Positions 1 to 8,978 of a DNA stretch of 64,000 bases are shown one piece after another. The DNA comes from an uncultured bacterium (lineage in GTDB: Bacteria > Cyanobacteriota > Vampirovibrionia > Gastranaerophilales > Gastranaerophilaceae). The stretch's first letter is position 1. Each line of letters begins with the position of its first letter. Position numbers and translations under genes: made by a program. The stretch lies in assembly GCA_946622415.1 (NCBI GenBank), contig CAMOPX010000007.1:1-64000 (forward strand), written 5' to 3'. Under the pieces are notes generated by a model that did no database searches, was not told where the DNA came from, and worked only from the letters and a program-made list of their open reading frames with translations.

Positions 1-110
1 TTCAAACCTGAAGACATACGTTGCATTGATTGTGACAATTTGTCTGTTGAAGACGTCAAAATGTTTTGGATTCTCGTAGAATCCACGTTTGTGTTAATTA
101 CTACACTCAT
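1..110 (-). CDS. flagellin, N-terminal fragment (runs off the window start)
   Basis: The reverse strand reads from an ATG at 108-110. The product starts MSVVINTNVDSTRIQN and continues to an RMSSGL stretch. This is the conserved D0 helix of flagellins (a VINTN start, then a [RS]LSSGL-like motif about 30 residues later), which packs in the filament core after export by the flagellar type III apparatus. Only 36 complete codons lie in the window. A GGAG ribosome site (117-120 on the complement) sits 7 nt before the ATG. I see no convincing sigma-28 promoter upstream. With the PilZ protein at 20436 it suggests a flagellated cell. The family assignment is strong although the fragment is short. Confidence 0.85.
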   Translation of the reverse strand, partial: MSVVINTNVDSTRIQNILTSSTDKLSQSMQRMSSGL

Positions 111-200
111 AATATACTCCTTTATTTTACTTTTGATTGCATTAACTAAAATGGGGAAATTTTAGTGTTTCCGTTGCAATCATTCATCCTTAACACTTAC

Positions 201-248
201 ACTTTATACTTTTTTTGGGGGATAGGGAATTAAATTAAAGTATAAAGT
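201..248. promoter_or_regulatory. 12-bp perfect inverted repeat upstream of flagellin
   Basis: ACTTTATACTTT at 201-212 is matched perfectly by AAAGTATAAAGT at 237-248, with 24 nt between them. A further AAAGTATAG follows at about 260. The arms lie between the flagellin start and the gyrA terminator, so they could be an operator pair or a leader hairpin for flagellin. There is no T-run, so it is not a terminator. The role is inference. Confidence 0.4.
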
Positions 249-274
249 TTCTCATACTAAAGTATAGATAAAAT

Positions 275-306
275 AAAAGCACCCTCTTAATAAAAAGGGT
301 GCTTTT
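275..306 (-). terminator. intrinsic terminator of gyrA
   Basis: AAAAGCACCCT (275-285) pairs with AGGGTGCTTTT (296-306) around a short AT loop. On the minus strand the stem is followed by a T-rich tract. It lies 34 nt beyond the gyrA stop codon. Confidence 0.85.
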
Positions 307-339
307 ATACAATATATAAGGCATAAGGCTTTTTAGTAA

Positions 340-2907
340 TTATTCTTCATTATTTGATTCTGTATTATCAAAAATATTTCCTTGTGATGTTGCATCAACA
401 AGTTCTTGTTTTGCTTCTTGTACCAATTCTTCTTTATCTTTTTCGTCTTCATCGGTATCTATTACTTTATTAACCGAAACAACAGAATCATCACCATCGA
501 GCGTTTGAACTCTAACACCTGTTGCAGGTCTGCCTTGACGTGAAATATCGGAAGCACTGACTCTTGTTACAACACCGTTTGCGGTTACAACCATAATCTC
601 ATCAGTTTCTTTTACTATTGATAAATCAACCAATCTGGAAGCAGAGGTTTTGAATTTAGTAGCAATTAATCCCAAACCGCCTCTGTTTTGTGTTCTGAAT
701 TCCGATATTTTTGAACGTTTACCAAAACCGTCAGACGTAATAACAAGCAAATCAGCGTCATAATCTTTTGGTACAACGTCACAACCTATAATTTCATCGG
801 ATGCACGAAGTTTCATAGAATTAACACCACGAGCCGAACGACCCAGCGGTCTCAAATCTTCAATCGGGAATCTTATTGCCATACCGCAAGATGTGCCAAT
901 TATTATTTCGTCATTTCCTTTTGCCAGTTTTACCCAATTCAAGGTATCATTTTCTTCAAGTCCGATTGCAATTAAACCGTTTTTTCTGATATTTGTAAAA
1001 TTATCAAGAGAAATTCTCTTAATGTAGCCTTTTTTAGTAAGCATAATCAGGAACATATCATGTTTAAATTCGGACACAGGGACAATCGCCGTGATTTTTT
1101 CATCCTGTTCAAGCGGAAGTACGTTAATAATAGGTAATCCTTTGGATTGTCTTGAACCTTCGGGAAAATCATAAACAGATAAACTGTATACAAGACCTTT
1201 GGATGAGAAGAATAAGACTTTATCATGCATCATTGCAGTAAAGAAATGTGCAACATCATCATCTTCCTTGGTCTTCATTCCGCCTTTTCCTCTTGTGGCC
1301 CTATTTTGGCGAACAAAGGTATCCAATGAAATTCTTTTAATATAGCCTTGGCGAGTAATAAAGACTGCCATTTGAGTATTTGGTGTTAAATCTTCAACCG
1401 TCACTTCACCTTCTTCGGGAATAATTTGAGTCTTTCTATCATCACCATATTTTACTTTATCTTCATTTAATTCAACTTTAATCAATGCAAGAATTTTTTC
1501 TCTTGAAGATAAAAGTTCTTCGTATTCTTGAATTTTCTTTAATAATTCCGCATGTTCTGCTCTGATTTTATCTTGTTCCAAACCTGTCAAACGTCTTAAT
1601 TGCATTTCAAGAATTGCATTAGCTTGTTCGGTATCCAAACCGAATCTATTTATTAAGCCGTTTCTTGCGCTTTCTGTATTAGGAGACTTTTTGATTAATT
1701 CAATAACTTCATCAAGAGAATCCAAAGCAATCATCAAGCCTTCTAATATGTGTGCTCTTGCTTTTGCTTTTTTCAGGAAGAACATTGTCCTTCTTGTAAT
1801 AACATCAACCCTGTGTTCAACAAATTCCGAGAGAACTTCGTATAAATTAAGAAGTCTTGGTTGTTGACCGACAAGTGCTACCATATTAAAGCCAAAACTT
1901 GTCAACATAGCAGTCTGCTTATATAAGTTGTTTCTTACAACATCAGGTTTAGCGTCACGTTTTAATTCAATAACAATTCTCATACCTTCACGGTCAGATT
2001 CATCTCTTAAATCAGAAATACCTTGAATTTTTCCGTCTTTAACGAGTTCTGCAATTTTTCTGATTAATTCCGCTTTATTAACTTGGTATGGAATTTCTGT
2101 CACCACAATAGCGCTTCTGCCTTGACGGCCTGCACCACCTGATAATTCTTCAATTGATGAAACAGCTTTCATTTTGATTGAGCCTCTGCCGGTTTCATAA
2201 GCTTTTTTAATTTCCGATGTACCGACAATCATGGCGCCCGTCGGAAAATCAGGACCTTTAATATACTGCATCAAGCCTTCTGTTGTAATATTAGGATTAT
2301 CAATTAGAGCAATCGTACCATCTACAACTTCGTTCAGATTATGAGGAGGAATATTAGTTGCCATTCCGACAGCAATACCTGATGTTCCGTTTAATAACAA
2401 CATTGGTAATCTCGTAGGCAATACGGAAGGCTCTTCCAAGGAACCATCGAAATTAGGCACAAAATTAACCGTTTCGCAATCTATGTCAGCAAGCATTGCC
2501 GTTGTGATTTTGTGCATACGCGCTTCCGTATAACGCATTGCAGCTGCACCGTCTCCATCAACAGAACCAAAGTTTCCGTGTCCATCTACTGTTAAATATC
2601 TGGTAGAAAAATCCTGAGCCATACGAACAAGAGCTTCGTATACCGAACTATCACCGTGGGGGTGATATTTACCTAAAACTTCTCCCACAATACGTGCGCA
2701 CTTTTTAAAAGGTTTATCCGGTGCCATACCCAATTCATTCATAGCAAACAAAATACGTCTGTGAACAGGTTTTAAACCATCTCTTACATCAGGCAACGCA
2801 CGACCAACAATTACGCTCATCGCATAATCTATATAACAACGCTTCATTTCGTCACGAATATTAACGGGAACAACCTTTCCGTCTTCAAATAAATTTGTTT
2901 GAGCCAA
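340..2907 (-). CDS. gyrA: DNA gyrase subunit A
   Basis: This is the breakage-reunion subunit of the ATP-dependent type II topoisomerase that introduces negative supercoils. From the chosen TTG start the protein has 855 residues. The [20 protein letters not shown] block opens the winged-helix domain. The catalytic tyrosine is in AMRYTEARM, near residue 126. The quinolone-determining segment reads [17 protein letters not shown], with Ser and Glu at the positions of E. coli S83 and D87, so no resistance substitution is evident. The C-terminal beta-pinwheel follows. Its GyrA box region is [10 protein letters not shown] rather than the usual QRRGGKG. TTG at 2905-2907 is preferred because AAAGGAG lies 8 nt upstream, whereas an upstream in-frame ATG at 2947-2949 overlaps the promoter. 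Confidence 0.97.
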   Translation of the reverse strand: MAQTNLFEDGKVVPVNIRDEMKRCYIDYAMSVIVGRALPDVRDGLKPVHRRILFAMNELGMAPDKPFKKCARIVGEVLGKYHPHGDSSVYEALVRMAQDFSTRYLTVDGHGNFGSVDGDGAAAMRYTEARMHKITTAMLADIDCETVNFVPNFDGSLEEPSVLPTRLPMLLLNGTSGIAVGMATNIPPHNLNEVVDGTIALIDNPNITTEGLMQYIKGPDFPTGAMIVGTSEIKKAYETGRGSIKMKAVSSIEELSGGAGRQGRSAIVVTEIPYQVNKAELIRKIAELVKDGKIQGISDLRDESDREGMRIVIELKRDAKPDVVRNNLYKQTAMLTSFGFNMVALVGQQPRLLNLYEVLSEFVEHRVDVITRRTMFFLKKAKARAHILEGLMIALDSLDEVIELIKKSPNTESARNGLINRFGLDTEQANAILEMQLRRLTGLEQDKIRAEHAELLKKIQEYEELLSSREKILALIKVELNEDKVKYGDDRKTQIIPEEGEVTVEDLTPNTQMAVFITRQGYIKRISLDTFVRQNRATRGKGGMKTKEDDDVAHFFTAMMHDKVLFFSSKGLVYSLSVYDFPEGSRQSKGLPIINVLPLEQDEKITAIVPVSEFKHDMFLIMLTKKGYIKRISLDNFTNIRKNGLIAIGLEENDTLNWVKLAKGNDEIIIGTSCGMAIRFPIEDLRPLGRSARGVNSMKLRASDEIIGCDVVPKDYDADLLVITSDGFGKRSKISEFRTQNRGGLGLIATKFKTSASRLVDLSIVKETDEIMVVTANGVVTRVSASDISRQGRPATGVRVQTLDGDDSVVSVNKVIDTDEDEKDKEELVQEAKQELVDATSQGNIFDNTESNNEE

Positions 2908-2940
2908 TATCCTCACTCCTTTAAATAGTCTATAACATAG

Positions 2941-2969
2941 ATTATACAATAAAAGAAAACATGGTGCAA
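2941..2969 (-). promoter_or_regulatory. sigma-70-type promoter of gyrA
   Basis: On the minus strand TTGCAC (2964-2969) is followed by a 17-nt spacer and a perfect TATAAT (2941-2946). Transcription would start near 2934, giving a leader of about 27 nt that holds the AAAGGAG site. Confidence 0.75.
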
Positions 2970-2992
2970 AAGAATAATTTAAAAAATTACTC

Positions 2993-3021
2993 TTAACAGA
3001 TTTTCATGTTTATTATATAAT
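2993..3021 (+). promoter_or_regulatory. sigma-70-type promoter of aspS
   Basis: TTAACA (2993-2998), a 17-nt spacer and a perfect TATAAT (3016-3021) lie about 35 nt before the aspS ATG. The promoter is back to back with that of gyrA. No T-box or other leader structure is visible. Confidence 0.75.
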
Positions 3022-3056
3022 TCATGCAAATAAAAGATATAGCGAGGAACTAAACA

Positions 3057-4832
3057 ATGGAATTAGCTTACAAAAAACAAAGCTGTACCGAATTAAAGGA
3101 AGAAAATATCGGACAAGAAGCAACTTTGGCAGGTTGGGCTTCTACAATTAGAGATTTGGGCGGAATAATTTTTGTTGAATTAAGAGATAAAACAGGATTA
3201 TTTCAACTTGTTGCAGACCCGCAAATTAACCCCGAAGTTCACAAAGTTTTATCAAAAATCAAACCCGAATATGTTATAAAAGCACACGGAAAAATATCAA
3301 AAAGACCGGACGATACAATAAATGACAAATTAAAAACAGGCAGAATAGAAATGTATCCCGATGATGTTGAAATATTATCAACAGCGCAAACTCTGCCGTT
3401 TGTTTTAGATGATGATAACGTATCCGAGGATGTACGTTTAAAATATCGTTATCTTGATTTGAGACGTGAAAAAATGATTAACAATTTCAAACTCCGTCAC
3501 AAAATCGTAACGGCAATAAGAGAATATTTAAACAGCTTAGATTTTATGGAAGTAGAAACTCCCATATTAATTAAAGCAACACCTGAAGGCGCAAGAGATT
3601 ATATGGTTCCCTCCAGACTCCATGACGGAAAATTCTATGCACTTCCGCAATCACCTCAAATATTCAAACAATTATTAATGGTTTCAGGTTTTGAAAAATA
3701 TTATCAAATTGCTAAATGCTTCAGAGATGAAGATTTAAGAGCAGACAGACAACCTGAATTTACACAAGTTGATATGGAAATGTCATTCGTAAATCAAGAT
3801 GACGTAATTAAAATGACAGAAGGTCTTGTTGAAAGTGCATTTAAAGCAGCAGGAGTAGAGGTTAAAGGACCATTTAGAAGAATAACATATAAGGAAGCAA
3901 TGGACAGATTCGGTTCCGATAAACCGGACACAAGATTCGGTTTAGAACTGTTTGATGTAACAGATATTATGAATGCATCAACATTTGAAGCTTTCAAAAA
4001 TGTAATCAATCAAGGCGGAACAGTAAGAGCAATCAAAATCCCAGGAATTGCCGGATATTCAAGAAAAGAAATGGATGATGTAAGAAATCTTGCTATTTCA
4101 TTCGGCGCAAAAGGTCTTGCATGGATTACATATATGGAAGACGGCTCCGTTAAATCACCTGTTTTAAAATTCTTAAATGAAGATCAAATTAAAGAAATAC
4201 AATCAAGAGCACAAGCACAAAACGGCGATATAGTATTCTTTGTTGCAGATTATCCTGCAATCGTATTTGATGTATTAGGCAGATTCAGACTCTATTTTGG
4301 TAAAAAATTAAATATGATTGATGAATCAAAACATGATTTGTTGTGGGTAGTTGATTTTCCGCTATTTGAATACAGTTTTGAAGACCAAAAATATAAATCA
4401 ATGCACCACCCGTTCACAATGCCCGCTAAAGAAGATATCGACAAATTAGAAACGGATAAAGGCAATGTTAAATCTGTTGCATACGATATCGTATATAACG
4501 GAAACGAATTGGGTGGCGGTTCTATAAGAATCCACGATGCGGAAATTCAAAGAAAAGTATTCCAAGCTCTCGGCTTAACGGAAGAAGATATTCATAATAA
4601 ATTTGAATTTTTGGTAAATGCCTTCAAATACGGAACTCCTCCACATGGCGGTCTTGCAATCGGATTAGACAGATTGGTAGCCTTATTATTAAGAGCACAA
4701 TCAATCAGAGAGGTAATAGCATTCCCGAAAAATTCAGCTGCAAAAGACTTAATGACCGATGCACCTTCTTTGGCATCAGAAGAACAATTAAGAGAATTGC
4801 ATTTAAAATTAAGAAATGTGCCGAAGGTATAA
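3057..4832 (+). CDS. aspS: aspartyl-tRNA synthetase
   Basis: Class II synthetase that charges tRNA-Asp in the cytosol. At 591 residues it has the normal bacterial length. An N-terminal OB-fold anticodon-binding domain (WASTIRDLGGIIF) is followed by the catalytic core with motif 2 FRDEDLRADRQPEFTQVD, the bacterial GAD insertion and motif 3 GLAIGLDRLVALL. The anticodon-domain position that is Leu in E. coli AspRS and His in some non-discriminating enzymes is Leu here (RDLGG), which hints at a tRNA-Asp-specific enzyme; that reading is inference. The ATG is preceded by GAGGAA. A glycosyltransferase gene begins 2 nt after the stop, so the two are probably cotranscribed. Confidence 0.97.
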   Translation: MELAYKKQSCTELKEENIGQEATLAGWASTIRDLGGIIFVELRDKTGLFQLVADPQINPEVHKVLSKIKPEYVIKAHGKISKRPDDTINDKLKTGRIEMYPDDVEILSTAQTLPFVLDDDNVSEDVRLKYRYLDLRREKMINNFKLRHKIVTAIREYLNSLDFMEVETPILIKATPEGARDYMVPSRLHDGKFYALPQSPQIFKQLLMVSGFEKYYQIAKCFRDEDLRADRQPEFTQVDMEMSFVNQDDVIKMTEGLVESAFKAAGVEVKGPFRRITYKEAMDRFGSDKPDTRFGLELFDVTDIMNASTFEAFKNVINQGGTVRAIKIPGIAGYSRKEMDDVRNLAISFGAKGLAWITYMEDGSVKSPVLKFLNEDQIKEIQSRAQAQNGDIVFFVADYPAIVFDVLGRFRLYFGKKLNMIDESKHDLLWVVDFPLFEYSFEDQKYKSMHHPFTMPAKEDIDKLETDKGNVKSVAYDIVYNGNELGGGSIRIHDAEIQRKVFQALGLTEEDIHNKFEFLVNAFKYGTPPHGGLAIGLDRLVALLLRAQSIREVIAFPKNSAAKDLMTDAPSLASEEQLRELHLKLRNVPKV

Positions 4833-4834
4833 AA

Positions 4835-5569
4835 TTGATAAACAATAAAAAAATTACAGTAGTTATGCCTGCATATAATGCAGGCATAACCTTAGAAGAA
4901 ACATATAATACAATACCAAAAGAATTTGTTGATGAAATAATTCTGGTTGACGATTGTTCAAAAGATAACACTATTGAAATTGCAAAAAATTTAAACATAA
5001 AAACAATAGTTCACAGTAAAAATTCAGGCTACGGCGCAAACCAAAAAACCTGTTACAAAGAAGCTCTTAAATCAAATTCGGATATCGTCATCATGCTTCA
5101 TCCCGATAATCAATATGATCCGAAACTAATTCCAACCCTCGCAACAATGCTCGCATACGGAGAATACGATTGTGTTATTGCAAGCAGATTTTTAAATAAC
5201 GGCGCTAAAAATTCCAAAATGCCAAGATATAAATACTTTGCAAACAGAATCCTGACCAAAATCGAAAACCTTGTAACCTCATCAGGATTAAGCGAATATC
5301 ATACCGGATATAGAGCTTTCAAAAAAGAAGTGCTTGAAAAAATGCCATTTGACAAGATGAGCAACGACTTTGTTTTTGATAACGAAATGTTATCATTAAT
5401 CATTAATAACAAATTCAAAATAGGAGAAATTTCAGTACCGACAAGATACTTTAAAGAAGCAAGCTCAATAAGCTTTAAAAATTCATGCAAATACGGTTTT
5501 GGGGTTTTGAGAGTGTGCTTTTTTCATTTGTTAAGCAGATTAAATATAAAAACAAAGCTCTACAAGTAA
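4835..5569 (+). CDS. family 2 glycosyltransferase
   Basis: A 244-residue GT2 enzyme that should move a sugar from a nucleotide or lipid-linked donor at the inner face of the membrane. It starts with the GT-A signature VVMPAYNAGITLEETYN. The acidic pairs are VDDCSKDNT and the DxD-like HPDNQYD, followed by an ASRF motif and a TGYRAF acceptor-loop motif like those of polyprenyl-phosphate hexose synthases. There is no C-terminal transmembrane domain. Initiation is at TTG (4835), 2 nt after the aspS stop, with AAGG upstream. A perfect 13-bp hairpin covers codons 10-19. The 3' end overlaps convergent rsmD by 10 bp. The substrate is unknown. Confidence 0.85.
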   Translation: MINNKKITVVMPAYNAGITLEETYNTIPKEFVDEIILVDDCSKDNTIEIAKNLNIKTIVHSKNSGYGANQKTCYKEALKSNSDIVIMLHPDNQYDPKLIPTLATMLAYGEYDCVIASRFLNNGAKNSKMPRYKYFANRILTKIENLVTSSGLSEYHTGYRAFKKEVLEKMPFDKMSNDFVFDNEMLSLIINNKFKIGEISVPTRYFKEASSISFKNSCKYGFGVLRVCFFHLLSRLNIKTKLYK

Positions 5570-6099
5570 CTTTTTTGAAGAACATCTATTAAACATCTTC
5601 CGTATTTTTTTGATTTTATCATTTTTAAAGGAATATTTGATTTATTCAAAATCTCAGAAATATCCAATTGTCTTATTTTATCGTATTCTACAAAAATAAC
5701 ACCTTTATCATTCAACAGTTCTGAGGCTTTTTTTAATATATTTGAATAATCATTTGCCCAAGGCGGATCAATATATATTATTGAGTATTTATCGGTGGAT
5801 TTAAATTTGAGAGCATCGGTTTTAATAATATTTATAGATAAAGAAATTTTTGAACAGTTTTTTTTAATAGTATCAAAGTTTTTTTTATTTATTTCTAATA
5901 ATAAAGGCCGGTATCCTCTGGAATACGCTTCCAGCCCCATAATGCCCGAGCCTGAAAACATATCTAAAAATGTATTATCCGGAACTTCATACTGCATAAG
6001 CATATTAAATATGCTTTCCCTGACTTTTGATAATGTAGGTTTGACATCGGATGGAACTTCAATTTTAGTCCCTTTAAATTGTCCTGCTGTAAGATACAT
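5560..6099 (-). CDS. rsmD: 16S rRNA (guanine-966-N2)-methyltransferase RsmD
   Basis: SAM-dependent methyltransferase of 179 residues, the usual RsmD size. It starts MYLTAGQFKGTKIEVP, and the PTLSKVRESIFNML segment is characteristic of the RsmD/YhhF family. The SAM-binding motif I is LDMFSGSGIMGLEAYSRG, and the catalytic amino-methyltransferase motif is YIDPPW (the NPPY equivalent). It would methylate G966 of 16S rRNA during 30S assembly. It is divergent from the flavoprotein gene at 6132, and its tail overlaps the glycosyltransferase gene. The few bases upstream hold a weak AAAGGG. Confidence 0.93.
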   Translation of the reverse strand: MYLTAGQFKGTKIEVPSDVKPTLSKVRESIFNMLMQYEVPDNTFLDMFSGSGIMGLEAYSRGYRPLLLEINKKNFDTIKKNCSKISLSINIIKTDALKFKSTDKYSIIYIDPPWANDYSNILKKASELLNDKGVIFVEYDKIRQLDISEILNKSNIPLKMIKSKKYGRCLIDVLQKSYL

Positions 6100-6131
6100 T
6101 TTTTTATAGAACCCTTTAAAATAAATTTACC

Positions 6132-7499
6132 ATGAAAAAAATTATTATTATAGGCGGCGGCGCAGCAGGTGCAAAAGCTGCATCAAAAGCAAAAAGATTA
6201 AATTCAAAAAATTATATTGAACTATACACAAACGAAAAACATATAGCAACATCCCTTTGTGGCTTACCATACTATATTGAAGGTTCGGTTAGCGATATTA
6301 ATAAATTAATTATTAAAACACCTGAAGATTTTATTAATATGGGGATAGAGGTCTTTTTAGAACATACTTTAGAAGAAATCTATCCCGAAAAAAATTGTGT
6401 TTTAATAAACGGCAACCATATTTTTTATGATGAATTAATACTTGCCTTAGGTGCAAGAAGTAATTTGCCAAATATAGAAAATATTGATGCAAATAATATT
6501 TTTACCCTAAGGACGCTGGATGACGGAATAAAAATAAAGGATGCCGTATCAAAATTCAAAAAAGCAATAATTATAGGTGGCGGCTATATCGGAATAGAAT
6601 TATCAGAAGCATTAACCAAAAATTCTGTTCATGTGTCATTGGTTGAAGAACATTCAAGACTTCTTCCGAACGGCTTTGATGAAGATTTTTCTAAAATTTT
6701 ACAAAAAATTGTTTATGAAAAATGTCCTGATACAATGGAATTATTTTTAAATGAAAGAGTAGAAAAAATATATAAAAATGAAAATAACGATTTTACGGGC
6801 ATAAAAACTTTATCAGGAAAAGAAATTTACGCTGATTTTTGCGTTTTTTGTACAGGAACAAAACCTAATGTCGAAATTGCAAAAAACGCAGGAATCATGC
6901 TCGGCATAACGGGAGGAATACACGTTGATACAAAAATGAGAACAAATTATTCTAATATCTATGCCGCAGGAGATTGCTCCGAAGAATATTGTATTGTAAC
7001 AAGACAGCCGATTTATTTGGGTTTGGGAACATTTGCAAATAAAGAAGGCAGGGTTGCAGCAATTAATGCCGTATCAGAGGGTGATAAAGAAACATATTCA
7101 GGGGTATTAAGGTCAGCCATAACAAGATTCTATGACTATTCGATTTCAAAAACCGGTTTAACATTTGATGAAGCGAAAGAATGTATGGAAAAAATTAATA
7201 TTGAACCTGTCGAAGCAATTATCACAAAAAAAGATAAAGCAAGTTATATGCCAAATGCCAGCGATTTAACAATCAAAATTGTAGCGGATAAAAGAAGCGG
7301 AGAAATATTGGGGGCGCAAGGCATAGGAAAATTAGGCTATGTTGCGCAAAGGATAAATACAATTGCTACAGTTCTTAAAACAAGAGCAACGGTAGAAGAT
7401 GTCTTGCATCTTGATTTGCCATATTCACCGCCATTTTCATCATCAATTGATCCTATATTAACAGCTTGCTATAAATTAAAAGAATTGATGAAAAAATAA
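6132..7499 (+). CDS. CoA-disulfide reductase / NADH oxidase-like flavoprotein
   Basis: A 455-residue FAD/NAD(P)H pyridine nucleotide-disulfide oxidoreductase. The FAD-binding GGGAAG lies at residues 8-13. The single redox cysteine is Cys43 in SLCGLPYYIEG, the context and numbering of the CoA-disulfide reductase/Nox group. NAD-binding GGGYIG comes near residue 150, a second FAD motif (AAGDC) near 280, and a C-terminal dimerisation domain completes it. Such enzymes keep CoA or other thiols reduced, or reduce O2 with NADH; the sequence does not settle which. In an anaerobe it may serve oxygen or thiol stress. The P-loop kinase gene follows after 20 nt. Confidence 0.85.
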   Translation: MKKIIIIGGGAAGAKAASKAKRLNSKNYIELYTNEKHIATSLCGLPYYIEGSVSDINKLIIKTPEDFINMGIEVFLEHTLEEIYPEKNCVLINGNHIFYDELILALGARSNLPNIENIDANNIFTLRTLDDGIKIKDAVSKFKKAIIIGGGYIGIELSEALTKNSVHVSLVEEHSRLLPNGFDEDFSKILQKIVYEKCPDTMELFLNERVEKIYKNENNDFTGIKTLSGKEIYADFCVFCTGTKPNVEIAKNAGIMLGITGGIHVDTKMRTNYSNIYAAGDCSEEYCIVTRQPIYLGLGTFANKEGRVAAINAVSEGDKETYSGVLRSAITRFYDYSISKTGLTFDEAKECMEKINIEPVEAIITKKDKASYMPNASDLTIKIVADKRSGEILGAQGIGKLGYVAQRINTIATVLKTRATVEDVLHLDLPYSPPFSSSIDPILTACYKLKELMKK

Positions 7500-7519
7500 T
7501 TTTGTTTATAATAACTAAT

Positions 7520-8047
7520 ATGAATAAAATTATAGTTATATCAGGAAAACAGTATTCTGGAAAAGATACGTTAGCTAAAATTCTATTGGAAGAATTGTCT
7601 GATTTTAAAAGAATCGGGATAGGCGACGCTATTAAAATCGAATACGGAAAAATGAAAAATTTAACTTTTGAAGAAATAGAAAAAAATAAGTATCTATATA
7701 GAAATGATTTAATTAATTTAGGCAATTGGGGCAGAGAACAGAACCCCGATTATTGGCTAAACAAATTATCTGATATGGATAAAATTATTGTGCCTGATGT
7801 TAGAGTACTGCATGAATTAATTTATTTTAAAAATAAAGGCGCATATACAATAAGAGTAAATTCAACCTACGAAAACCGCTCAAAAAGGGGTGTTATCGTA
7901 AATGAAAACGACAATACCGAAACTGCGCTCGATAACTATGAAAATTGGGATTATATAATAGAAAATAATTCAGATTATGAAACATTTAAAAACGAAGCTA
8001 AAAAACTTCTTGATAAAATAAATTTATACATAAAATTACAGAGCTAA
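7520..8047 (+). CDS. P-loop nucleotide/metabolite kinase-like protein
   Basis: A 175-residue P-loop NTPase beginning MNKIIVISGKQYSGKD. It has Walker A GKQYSGKD (residues 9-16), with Asp where Ser/Thr is usual, as in some dNMP and phosphomevalonate kinase-like proteins. Downstream come IIVPDVRVLHEL (a Walker-B-like beta strand) and an arginine-rich lid (ENRSKRG). The phosphate acceptor cannot be read from sequence. An in-frame TTG at 7502 would add six residues, but the ATG at 7520 puts the first beta strand at the usual place. Neither start has a clear ribosome site. The stop codon lies inside the terminator stem. Confidence 0.6.
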   Translation: MNKIIVISGKQYSGKDTLAKILLEELSDFKRIGIGDAIKIEYGKMKNLTFEEIEKNKYLYRNDLINLGNWGREQNPDYWLNKLSDMDKIIVPDVRVLHELIYFKNKGAYTIRVNSTYENRSKRGVIVNENDNTETALDNYENWDYIIENNSDYETFKNEAKKLLDKINLYIKLQS

Positions 8048-8076
8048 ATATACTAATCTTAGCTCTGCAATTTTTA
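8039..8076 (+). terminator. intrinsic terminator after the P-loop kinase gene
   Basis: CAGAGCTAA (8039-8047) pairs with TTAGCTCTG (8059-8067), and CAATTTTTAG follows. The left arm includes the stop codon of the kinase gene. Confidence 0.75.
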
Positions 8077-8108
8077 GCATGAAAGAATATTAAACTTTAT
8101 TTAATTAA

Positions 8109-8744
8109 CTATTGAAATTTAATTGCGCTTGTTTGAATATCAGCGTTGATTTGTTCGCTTACTGCGGATAGTTCTTGATTTATATCTTGCAACTGAGTTT
8201 CAACAATCGTTCTTTCTTCTTGTATTTGTGATTGTTTTTCTGTTGCTTCTTGTTCGATATCTTCTTTGTCATCATCTGCCATATCTTTTATATAGGTAGA
8301 TTGTTCTTGATAGGTTTCTTTAGCTGATTCATACACATTGTTTTTCCAGTTATCGTATGCTTCTTGGTATTTTGTTTCAGCTGAATTTTTTTCTTTTCCG
8401 TCATCATCAATTTTTTTACTACCGTAAACATAAGAGTTTTCTTTGTCGCTTAGCTTAGATTTTTTCTTATCAGAACAATAGCTTTCGTATTTTTCTTGAG
8501 ATTTAAAATAATAAATCTTATTGCCAACTGTTGCTTTCGTGGGTCTTTGGCTTTTTACTTTTTTGTAGTCCTCTTTGATTTTTTGTAAATCAGCTGCTTC
8601 TTGCGCCTCAATAACGGCTTTTTGATAAGCCATATTTCTTTGAATGGTTCTTTCTTCCCTACCTAAAGAAATGTCTTGAAGTTCATAGTCATTCGCTTGT
8701 AACTTTAGATCCTGCTTCCTTAGTGATAATGTAATCCATGACAT
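8109..8744 (-). CDS. coiled-coil protein of unknown function
   Basis: A 211-residue, highly charged protein with no signal peptide or membrane segment. The N-terminus MSWITLSLRKQDLKLQAND leads into a Q/E/K-rich helix. A central YYF/YESYC patch follows, and then a long Gln/Glu-rich C-terminal coiled coil from about residue 120 to 205. GAGGT precedes the ATG. Its start is divergent from the leader region of the 9083 gene. I do not recognise the family. The length, the coiled coil and the lack of a signal peptide would suit a cytoplasmic or exported structural protein; that is speculation. Confidence 0.6.
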   Translation of the reverse strand: MSWITLSLRKQDLKLQANDYELQDISLGREERTIQRNMAYQKAVIEAQEAADLQKIKEDYKKVKSQRPTKATVGNKIYYFKSQEKYESYCSDKKKSKLSDKENSYVYGSKKIDDDGKEKNSAETKYQEAYDNWKNNVYESAKETYQEQSTYIKDMADDDKEDIEQEATEKQSQIQEERTIVETQLQDINQELSAVSEQINADIQTSAIKFQ

Positions 8745-8881
8745 AATCGTACCTCATCTTTCATGCAAAAATATATTCCTTCTGTACTTTTTTAATTCCA
8801 CAACAGAAAAGAGTTCTAACACGTTTGTTACAATTTGTTACATAGTATATAAGGTGTGTTTAACGGTGAACATTAAAGGTA
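8745..8881. other. upstream part of the 338-bp divergent intergenic region
   Basis: This stretch between the coiled-coil gene and the leader promoter is AT-rich. The only structure I see is a tandem direct repeat, TTTGTTACA at 8824-8832 and again at 8834-8842. The period is 10 bp, about one helical turn, which would suit a pair of regulator half-sites. No gene is evident here. Confidence 0.4.
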
Positions 8882-8909
8882 TTGCAAAGAAAATATTTAA
8901 TGATAGAAT
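8882..8909 (+). promoter_or_regulatory. promoter of the leader peptide / 9083 gene
   Basis: TTGCAA (8882-8887), a 16-nt spacer and TAGAAT (8904-8909). The leader-peptide ATG is at 8916, exactly 6 nt after the -10 box, so transcription should start at or next to that A and give a leaderless peptide ORF. Confidence 0.6.
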
Positions 8910-8915
8910 AATCTT

Positions 8916-8978
8916 ATGAATAGATTTGTTAAATTATTTAATAAGCATCATCATTTTCATATTGTCCTGAAAGGGTAG
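8916..8978 (+). CDS. putative His-rich leader peptide (20 aa)
   Basis: A 20-codon ORF beginning MNRFVKLFNK, with HHHFH at codons 11-15 and then IVLKG before TAG. Runs of histidine codons followed closely by a stop and alternative hairpins are typical of his-operon leader peptides such as HisL of enterics. The ATG lies 6 nt downstream of a -10 box, so translation would be leaderless. The final codons (8966-8977) form the left arm of the antiterminator described next. No histidine gene follows; the next gene is an unknown membrane protein. Identification as a regulatory peptide is inference from architecture. Confidence 0.5.
   Translation: MNRFVKLFNKHHHFHIVLKG

Noticed and set aside
2908-2949. 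ATG at 2947-2949 as the gyrA start
   Set aside because: It overlaps the promoter -10 region and has no ribosome site; TTG at 2905-2907 has AAAGGAG at ideal spacing.
8039-8067. Small RNA gene between the P-loop kinase and the coiled-coil gene
   Set aside because: The hairpin overlaps the kinase stop codon and is explained as its terminator.
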